A stretch of 42,079 nt of DNA from NCBI GenBank assembly GCA_943325035.2, contig CALPNW020000005.1, positions 1 through 42,079 of the forward strand, in the 5' to 3' direction. Made by a program: the position numbers and the translations under genes. This stretch comes from Sphingobacterium thalpophilum (GTDB lineage Bacteria > Bacteroidota > Bacteroidia > Chitinophagales > Chitinophagaceae). The notes under the pieces were generated by a model, which was not told the origin of the DNA, ran no database searches, and saw nothing but the letters and a program-made list of their open reading frames with translations. Of this stretch, positions 8,510 through 15,059 are shown piece after piece (positions within the stretch are counted from its first letter, which is position 1; each line of letters begins with the position of its first letter).

Positions 8510-10420
8510 CTACATCAAAATTGTTGTCTGATTCCGTTTACCCAGTATTTTTTCAAGATCTTCCTTATAAATGGTTTCTTTTTCTAATAATAACGCTGCT
8601 GTTTGGTTGAGGGCCTCTTTGTTTTGCATTAATAGATCCTTGCTTTTCAGGTAAGCACTTTCTACCAGCTTTCTGACTTCCACATCTATTAAACTGGCAG
8701 TAGCTTCACTGTATGGTTTATGGAAAGAGTGGTCCTGGTGTCCGGAAGAATCATAAAAACTGATATTGCCGATCTTTTCATTAAACCCATAATAGACCAC
8801 CATTGTATAAGCCTGTTTGGTTAGTTTTTCCAGATCATCCAATGCGCCGGTAGAAACTTCGCCAAAAATGATTTCTTCGGCTGCCCGCCCGGCCAAAGTG
8901 GCCGAAAGTAGTTCAGTAAAAGCAGATTTACTTTTCAACTGTTTTTCCTCGGGTAAGTACCAGGCAGAACCGAGTGCTTTGCCCCGGGGTATGATGGATA
9001 CTTTTGCAATTGGATCTACCTGTTGCAACATCCAGCTTACCACCGCATGTCCTGCTTCGTGATAGGCTATTTTCTTTTTTTCATCCGGAAGTATGATCTT
9101 GCTTTTCTTTTCTATACCGGCAATGATTCGGTCTATAGCAGCTACAAAATCTGAGCGGTCTATCTTATTCTTTTTTTTACGTGCCGCAATCAAAGCAGAT
9201 TCATTACAGATATTGGCGATATCCGCCCCTGAAAAGCCGGGAGTCTGTGCCGATAATAAGTGGGGGTCTATTGAATTGTCGAGTACCAGGGGCTTGAGAT
9301 GTACTTTAAAAATCTCCTCTCTTTCTTTCAGATTAGGTAGCTCCAGATAGATATGCCTGTCGAATCTTCCGGGGCGCAGCAGGGCAGGATCTAATATGTC
9401 GGCCCGGTTAGTTGCTGCAAGCACGATCACTCCGCTATTGGTGCCAAAACCATCCATCTCTGTCAACAACTGGTTCAGCGTACTTTCTCTCTCATCGTTT
9501 GCCCCACCTAAAAATGCACCCTTGCCTCTGGACCTTCCGATTGCATCTATCTCATCAATAAAAATAATACAGGGCGCTTTTTCTTTTGCTTTAATAAAAA
9601 GATCCCTTACCCTGGATGCACCTACGCCAACAAACATCTCTACAAACTCGGATCCGGAAATGGAGAAAAATGGCACTTTTGCCTCGCCTGCTACAGCTTT
9701 GGCCAATAAGGTTTTACCCGTACCTGGAGGGCCTACCAGTATCACTCCCTTTGGAATTTTTGCCCCCAGCTTGGTGAATTCATTGGGGCTTTTTAAAAAG
9801 TCGATTATTTCTTTTACTTCTGTTTCTGCTTCTTCCAGACCTGCAACATCCGCAAAACTGATATTGCTTTTTTCTTTCTCTACCAGTGTTGCAGTGGATT
9901 TTCCAAAGTTAAAGACAGATCCGCTGCCTGTGCCCAGCACCGAATTTTTTTTAAAGAAATATCCCCATACTCCCATCAGTAAAACAAACGGAAGTACCCA
10001 TCCCAGTATGTTCCAGAACCAGTTGGTGCTTTTAATATAACTAACCGGAATTTTATCAGTAAGAGGAACATTTTTTTGTACCTCATCCAGTTTTTTTTCG
10101 AGCATTTCTGCCGAACTGATCGTAAAGGTATAGTGTGGTCCCGGAGCCGTTCCCTTGCCAAATAATGGTTTTAAAACCTGCTTGAACTGCGGATCATTGG
10201 CCAGCTCTTTTTTTAGGTATACCGTTGCTTTTTCATTGTTGATCACTTCTATTTTTTCTACTGCATTTTTGCCCAAAAGGTTTTTTTCAAACTGCTGCCA
10301 GGTAATTAACTGGCTTTCATTATAAAAGTTGGCAATAGAGGGGGAGAGTATTATCAGCAGTAATACTAAATAGATCCATATTCGGTAATCTCTTTTTTTT
10401 CCGGGGGTATTCATTTGCAT
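8510..10420 (-). CDS. ftsH: ATP-dependent zinc metalloprotease FtsH
   Basis: Two N-terminal TM segments, Walker [37 protein letters not shown] zinc motif. Confidence 0.97.
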   Translation of the reverse strand: MQMNTPGKKRDYRIWIYLVLLLIILSPSIANFYNESQLITWQQFEKNLLGKNAVEKIEVINNEKATVYLKKELANDPQFKQVLKPLFGKGTAPGPHYTFTISSAEMLEKKLDEVQKNVPLTDKIPVSYIKSTNWFWNILGWVLPFVLLMGVWGYFFKKNSVLGTGSGSVFNFGKSTATLVEKEKSNISFADVAGLEEAETEVKEIIDFLKSPNEFTKLGAKIPKGVILVGPPGTGKTLLAKAVAGEAKVPFFSISGSEFVEMFVGVGASRVRDLFIKAKEKAPCIIFIDEIDAIGRSRGKGAFLGGANDERESTLNQLLTEMDGFGTNSGVIVLAATNRADILDPALLRPGRFDRHIYLELPNLKEREEIFKVHLKPLVLDNSIDPHLLSAQTPGFSGADIANICNESALIAARKKKNKIDRSDFVAAIDRIIAGIEKKSKIILPDEKKKIAYHEAGHAVVSWMLQQVDPIAKVSIIPRGKALGSAWYLPEEKQLKSKSAFTELLSATLAGRAAEEIIFGEVSTGALDDLEKLTKQAYTMVVYYGFNEKIGNISFYDSSGHQDHSFHKPYSEATASLIDVEVRKLVESAYLKSKDLLMQNKEALNQTAALLLEKETIYKEDLEKILGKRNQTTILM

Positions 10421-10424
10421 CCGG

Positions 10425-10467
10425 TAAAGGTGAAAAGTATTTACGACTCAACGAATGACTATGATCA
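10425..10467 (-). promoter_or_regulatory. ftsH promoter: CRP/FNR-type box plus -7
   Basis: TGACTATGATCA (10456-10467) and -7-like CACCTTTA (revcomp of 10425-10432), spacing 33 bp. A distal 22-bp-phased copy is only weak (TGCGAATGGTTA, 10478-10489). Confidence 0.55.
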
Positions 10468-10549
10468 TGGCAACGGCTGCGAATGGTTAGGCCCATCAAT
10501 TGTATTCATTCCCGTAGTTGTAATTTATGCTGATCATTGCAAAAAAATA

Positions 10550-10569
10550 AACCACCGGGGGAAGTGGTT
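10550..10569 (-). terminator. Terminator downstream of the BON gene
   Basis: Stem AACCAC/GTGGTT; on the minus strand followed by TATTTTTTT. Confidence 0.6.
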
Positions 10570-10598
10570 CATTTTTTATTATCATGGGTTGTCTGAAG

Positions 10599-11279
10599 CT
10601 ATACTTCGTAAGCATATTCCGGCAATTGTATTTCCAGGCGGCTTTCTACGCTGCTCACTCCCGGAGCCGCCCATGCCACTCTTTCTGCCTCTTCTTTTTC
10701 TGCAAAAGAACTAACTTTTCCTCTCAGGATCACTTTGTTTCCTGAAAGGCTAACAGTAATGCGACCAGCGTCTACAGTAGCACTTCTGTGAAATGCCCTG
10801 CCGATTTTCTTTTCGATATCGGCAGCAGAAATTTTTGGGGTGACCCGGATCAGATTAATAACCGATACTACTCCTGTAAGATTTTCTATAGCACGGGTTG
10901 CATTATTCCGCTGGTATTCCCATTCAACCTCGCCTTCCAGTTTTACAATACCGTCCTCTACCTTTATCTTGATCTTTTCTTCCTGTACTGCAGTATGCCA
11001 TTTTAGCGCACTTACAACTGCTTCTGCAATTTCAGTATCTGTTTTTTTGAAGTGAGCGGAAATACCCACCAGAATATCCACGGCCACCACTTTTACGCCA
11101 ACTACCCTTTTTGCAGCTTTTTCTGCTGCCAATTTTTTGGTATAGGTATCAACATGACCGGAAAGAGTTACAATTCCTTCCTTAACGGCAACGCCTATTT
11201 CCGCAGCAGACAGAAACGGGTCCCATTTAATTTCATCGAGTACATCTTTTTGGATTTGCACATCAGTTTTCATAGACAT
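10599..11279 (-). CDS. BON domain-containing protein (three BON domains)
   Basis: Three repeats: VKEGIVTLSGHVDTYTKKLAAEKAAKRV; VEDGIVKLEGEVEWEYQRNNATRAI; LSGNKVILRGKVSSFAEKEEAERVAW. Confidence 0.92.
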   Translation of the reverse strand: MSMKTDVQIQKDVLDEIKWDPFLSAAEIGVAVKEGIVTLSGHVDTYTKKLAAEKAAKRVVGVKVVAVDILVGISAHFKKTDTEIAEAVVSALKWHTAVQEEKIKIKVEDGIVKLEGEVEWEYQRNNATRAIENLTGVVSVINLIRVTPKISAADIEKKIGRAFHRSATVDAGRITVSLSGNKVILRGKVSSFAEKEEAERVAWAAPGVSSVESRLEIQLPEYAYEV

Positions 11280-11323
11280 AGGATTTAATTGATTGATTAA
11301 AAATAATTTGCTGAATACTTATT

Positions 11324-11388
11324 CAAAATAAAAGCAGCGTCTTATGCTTTCCAATGAGTAAGATCATTTCCTGTATTGACTCTTGTCA
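11324..11388 (-). promoter_or_regulatory. BON gene promoter: tandem CRP/FNR-type boxes plus -7
   Basis: TGACTCTTGTCA (11377-11388), TGAGTAAGATCA (11355-11366), -7-like TTATTTTG (revcomp of 11324-11331). Spacings 22 and 33 bp. Confidence 0.7.
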
Positions 11389-12036
11389 TTATATGGCATT
11401 TAATGATGATTTCTCCTGTTTGTTTTTTAACTGATAGAGATAGCTCAGTACTTCCTGGTCTGAAACCTGGGTAAAGTCTTCATAAAATACACCTACCGAC
11501 CCGAATTCTTCGGGGATCAGCACTGCAACAAGGCCATCGGCTTCTGTTGATAATTTCCGGAATGCTTTCCCGGAAATCACAGGAACCCCTATGATAATAT
11601 TCAGTGGTTTTCGTTTCCTGATCAGTTGTATGGTAGCGGTCATGGTGCTTCCGGTGGCAATTCCATCGTCAATAATGATGGCTGTTTTGCCGGCCAGATC
11701 AATTGGTAATGCATTCCCCACAAATTTTTGATGCATTGCTTTTATATTCTCACGGATATTTTCTAATGTTTGGGTCAGGTATGCTTCATTTACCGGTATA
11801 CCCGGATTGATAAAATGCTCCGAAAGACTGGCAGCTCCTATTGCATATTCCTTATTGTCCGGATGTCCGATTTTTTTGGTAATTACCACTTCCACCGGAA
11901 AGTTCAATTGGTTGGCAACAGCATACGCCACGGGTACTCCTCCGCGCGGAATTGCCAGTATAATGCAATCCCTGTTTCTATATGCTTCCAGCTTTTTTGC
12001 CAGTTGAATACCTGCATCGGTTCTGTTTTTAAACAT
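11389..12036 (-). CDS. Phosphoribosyltransferase family protein
   Basis: PRPP motif TAIIIDDGIATGSTMTA; IILAIPRGGVPVAYAVANQL. Confidence 0.92.
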   Translation of the reverse strand: MFKNRTDAGIQLAKKLEAYRNRDCIILAIPRGGVPVAYAVANQLNFPVEVVITKKIGHPDNKEYAIGAASLSEHFINPGIPVNEAYLTQTLENIRENIKAMHQKFVGNALPIDLAGKTAIIIDDGIATGSTMTATIQLIRKRKPLNIIIGVPVISGKAFRKLSTEADGLVAVLIPEEFGSVGVFYEDFTQVSDQEVLSYLYQLKNKQEKSSLNAI

Positions 12037-12044
12037 ATTGGCAA

Positions 12045-12494
12045 TTATTGTTTTTCAAATCTTCCGGTAATTTTCTTTATACGAATCCGATATAGAATAT
12101 ATTTTACCCTGTTGCTGTCATCAACAATACCCGTAGTTTCATGCTCGTGATGGTGTATGGTACTGCTTGTTAGCAGCGGATATACTCTTGAAAAAAGAAT
12201 ATCTCTTGCTTTTATTTCATCCCCGCCTTTGAGTTCTTCAAATTTTCCGAAAACCAGCACACTTTGCCAGTTTCTCATGTCTGTTATAATATCAGTTTCC
12301 AGACAAACCTCAGGATTCATTCTGAGTATTCTCAGCTTTTCGCCTACATTGGTTTGGCCGTAAATAAATTCTCCGTCATATGTAAATGTAGTTGGTACGA
12401 TATACGGTTTCTTCCCGTCTGTGCATGCCAGTCTTCCTACTACCTGACTCGTAAGAATATTTTTAATTTGGATGTCATTGAGTTCTCCGAGCAT
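12045..12494 (-). CDS. Pyridoxamine 5'-phosphate oxidase family (flavin-binding split-barrel) protein
   Basis: VVGRLACTDGKKPYIVPTTFTYDGEFIYGQTNVGEKLRILRMNPEVCLETD. Confidence 0.85.
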   Translation of the reverse strand: MLGELNDIQIKNILTSQVVGRLACTDGKKPYIVPTTFTYDGEFIYGQTNVGEKLRILRMNPEVCLETDIITDMRNWQSVLVFGKFEELKGGDEIKARDILFSRVYPLLTSSTIHHHEHETTGIVDDSNRVKYILYRIRIKKITGRFEKQ

Positions 12495-12514
12495 AATTGA
12501 TAGTTTAATCTTTT

Positions 12515-13039
12515 TTATTCGGGCAATACAATGGGGGTTCTTGCCCTCTGGTTGATTTCATACGCTGCAAGCTGTGTTAACCGGTCGTCTATCTGTATCT
12601 CACTGACAGAGGCTTCGTGAAATGCCAGTGAGTATTTTTCTTTGCCAACAGAATTGGCAAATGCGGCGGCAGTTCCGTAAACACTTATTTTATAATGATT
12701 GATTGCCTGTAAATTGGCCAGCAGGCAAGCATCCTTCACTTCGGCGTCCCGGCAAATGTTCAGCCGCTCTTCTGTATCATCTATAAAGGCGGCCATGATC
12801 TGGTCTGTAAAGCCTGCTGCGGAAATATTTTCTTCCTGCAAATATTCTTCCATCTTTTGTTTGTGTACAATTATCTTTTCCCGGTATCGCTGAATGACTG
12901 TTTTCAGTTTAAGGGAACTGGCAACCACTACCCATTTTTCGAGCCTGTTTTCCAGTTGTAACTCGGCCGAATGGAATTTTCTGATATCATATTCCAGCAG
13001 ATCTCCGAGGGTGGTGATGGTTTGATAATTGTCTGACAT
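12515..13039 (-). CDS. Ferritin-like DUF892 (YciE/YciF-type) family protein
   Basis: TLGDLLEYDIRKFHSAELQLENRLEKW, a helical ferritin-like pattern with Glu/His positions. Confidence 0.75.
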   Translation of the reverse strand: MSDNYQTITTLGDLLEYDIRKFHSAELQLENRLEKWVVVASSLKLKTVIQRYREKIIVHKQKMEEYLQEENISAAGFTDQIMAAFIDDTEERLNICRDAEVKDACLLANLQAINHYKISVYGTAAAFANSVGKEKYSLAFHEASVSEIQIDDRLTQLAAYEINQRARTPIVLPE

Positions 13040-13058
13040 AAAAATAAATTTAGTGGTG

Positions 13059-13123
13059 TAAAATTAGCAGAACACCAACGCAGGATTAATGCTTACAGTC
13101 AGTTCAGGTATTGATAGTTGTCA
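13059..13123 (-). promoter_or_regulatory. DUF892-PNPOx-PRTase operon promoter: tandem CRP/FNR-type boxes plus -7
   Basis: TGATAGTTGTCA (13112-13123), TGCTTACAGTCA (13090-13101, one mismatch), -7 TAATTTTA (revcomp of 13059-13066). Spacings 22 and 33 bp. Confidence 0.7.
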
Positions 13124-13158
13124 TTGTAACCGGGGCTAAAAAATAATTATTTTCCCTC

Positions 13159-13223
13159 TGACTAGAATCATCGGAAAGACTGACGTGCAGCATTGCAAAT
13201 TGGCCTTAAATGAAGTTCTTTTG
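13159..13223 (+). promoter_or_regulatory. Erythromycin-esterase-like gene promoter: tandem CRP/FNR-type boxes plus -7
   Basis: TGACTAGAATCA (13159-13170), TGACGTGCAGCA (13181-13192, one mismatch), -7-like TTCTTTTG (13216-13223). Spacings 22 and 33 bp. Confidence 0.65.
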
Positions 13224-13275
13224 GAATAGATAAATACAGCTATTATTGAAATTTCAGCAATAAAAAATTCAGGCA

Positions 13276-14613
13276 ATGCAACATTATTTTACCAAAGCAC
13301 CAATGTTCTCAGAAGCGGAGGTGATCAGCTCAATAAAGCAATGGGCCATACCACTGCAATCCAAAAATGACCTGACTCCCCTGTATGATAAAATTGGTGA
13401 CGCAAGAGTGGTTATGCTGGGAGAAGCAAGCCATGGCACCCATGAATTTTATTCCTGGAGAGCTCATATTACGCGCTACCTGATAGAAGAGAAAGGGTTT
13501 AATTTTATTGCTGTTGAGGGAGACTGGCCCGATTGTTACCGGGTAAACCGTTTTGTAAAAGGATATGCGAATTCCGGTGCAACAATTTTTGAAGTATTAA
13601 AGTCTTTCAACAGATGGCCAACCTGGATGTGGGCCAACTGGGAAATAACTGCTATGGGTAATTGGCTCTACAGCCACAATAAGGACCTTGCGCCAGAGAA
13701 GAAGGCCGGGTTCTATGGTTTGGATGTTTACAGTTTATGGGAGAGTATGAACTCTATTATGGATTATCTCCAGAAAACGGATATGGCAGCGTATGAAATT
13801 GCAGAAAAAGCGTACGAATGTTTTGAGCCTTACCGAAAAGAAGAAGGGCGGTCTTATGCTACTGCAACCCGTTTGGTTCCTGCATCCTGTGAAACTGCGG
13901 TACTTCAGCTGCTTGCTGAAATACAGCGAAAAACACCTAGTTACAATTCAGACCATGAAAATGTATTTAATACCAGACAAAATGCCTTTGTAGCGGTAAA
14001 TGCAGAAAAGTATTATCGCAGTATGTTTCTTGGCGGACCGCACAGCTGGAATATCAGGGATCGTCATATGTACGATACGCTAGACAGATTACTTGAATTT
14101 CATGGAAAAAATTCAAAAGTTATTGTATGGGAACACAATACCCATATAGGAGACGCCAGAGCTACCGATATGGTAGATGAGGGCATGTTTAACATAGGAG
14201 AACTGGCAAGAACCAGGCATGCAGACAGGGGGGTAGTGCTTGTAGGATTTGGGTCTTATTCCGGTTCGGTTATTGCCGGAAAAAAATGGGGTGCTGAAAT
14301 GGAGGCCATGCAAATGGCGGAGGCAAGAAAAGGCAGCTGGGAATATTTTTTACATAGGGCAGGAGAAGACGATAAATTATTGTTGATGAATGATTTTTTG
14401 GAAAATGACATGCTCATGGAAAACCATATTCCGCACCGGGCTATTGGGGTGGTCTATAATCCGGAGCTGGAGAAGTACGGAAATTATGTTCCTTCTATCC
14501 TGCCATTGCGTTACGACGCCTTCATTTACCTGGATCATACAAGGGCTTTATTTCCGTTGCACATACCTGCCGATAAAATGCAGATTCCGGAAACATATCC
14601 ATTCGGGCTATAA
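13276..14613 (+). CDS. Erythromycin esterase family protein (EreA/ChaN-like hydrolase)
   Basis: VVMLGEASHGTHEFYSWRAHITRYLIEEKGFNFIAVEGDWPD; VIVWEHNTHIGDARATDM. Confidence 0.93.
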   Translation: MQHYFTKAPMFSEAEVISSIKQWAIPLQSKNDLTPLYDKIGDARVVMLGEASHGTHEFYSWRAHITRYLIEEKGFNFIAVEGDWPDCYRVNRFVKGYANSGATIFEVLKSFNRWPTWMWANWEITAMGNWLYSHNKDLAPEKKAGFYGLDVYSLWESMNSIMDYLQKTDMAAYEIAEKAYECFEPYRKEEGRSYATATRLVPASCETAVLQLLAEIQRKTPSYNSDHENVFNTRQNAFVAVNAEKYYRSMFLGGPHSWNIRDRHMYDTLDRLLEFHGKNSKVIVWEHNTHIGDARATDMVDEGMFNIGELARTRHADRGVVLVGFGSYSGSVIAGKKWGAEMEAMQMAEARKGSWEYFLHRAGEDDKLLLMNDFLENDMLMENHIPHRAIGVVYNPELEKYGNYVPSILPLRYDAFIYLDHTRALFPLHIPADKMQIPETYPFGL

Positions 14614-14642
14614 AATCACTAACTCCTACAATCTCTTTTACC

Positions 14643-14828
14643 ATGAGTAAGAAAAAAACCAACTGGCCTGTTGAAAAGCCTTTGCCCGATAAAAGTCCTG
14701 AGATCAAGCCAGCCAGAGATCCTTATGAACCGCCTTTGCCAGAGTTTGATCCGGAAGAAGTTCCGGATGATGATCCATATGAAATCCCTCCGATAGAAAT
14801 TCCGCCACCTCCGGATGAAGCGCTTTAA
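14643..14828 (+). CDS. Small acidic proline-rich (probably disordered) hypothetical protein
   Basis: 61 aa, MSKKKTNWPVEKPLPDKSPEIKPARDPYEPPLPEFDPEEVPDDDPYEIPPIEIPPPPDEAL; ATG immediately downstream of the esterase gene. Confidence 0.6.
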   Translation: MSKKKTNWPVEKPLPDKSPEIKPARDPYEPPLPEFDPEEVPDDDPYEIPPIEIPPPPDEAL

Positions 14829-15059
14829 ATATGGACAGAGTTAAGGAGTTTAGGAATTATTTTCTGAGTTCATTCTGGCATTGATTTTATTTCCGGAAGT
14901 TAGTATACGGGAAATAGTTTCATGGGGTCTGTTAACTACAGGAGGGCTGCTCTAGTGCCGGATGAGATGCCGAATTATTTATATGGATATATTGATTTAT
15001 TTTATCATTTTTTTTTAAATTTATAATTACAGAAGGTTTTCATTAATAAATTTCCTCTT

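Noticed and set aside
9396-10040. 214-aa plus-strand ORF antisense to ftsH (and similar antisense ORFs, e.g. 2247..2714, 27137..27589, 27707..28159)
   Set aside because: Shadow ORFs lying opposite strongly conserved coding sequence, low-complexity translations and no domain signature.
4489-10420. Transmissible locus of stress tolerance (heat-resistance island) because of Hsp20 plus FtsH
   Set aside because: No ClpK/ClpG, YfdX, HdeD, thioredoxin or Kef genes and no mobility genes; only superficial overlap in content.
14829-15059. TGA/TCA-containing stretches upstream of the CheB-CheR gene (TGAGTTCA; TGATTTATTTTATCA) as further regulon boxes
   Set aside because: Gap lengths are 2 and 9 nt, not 6, and there is no properly spaced -7 element.
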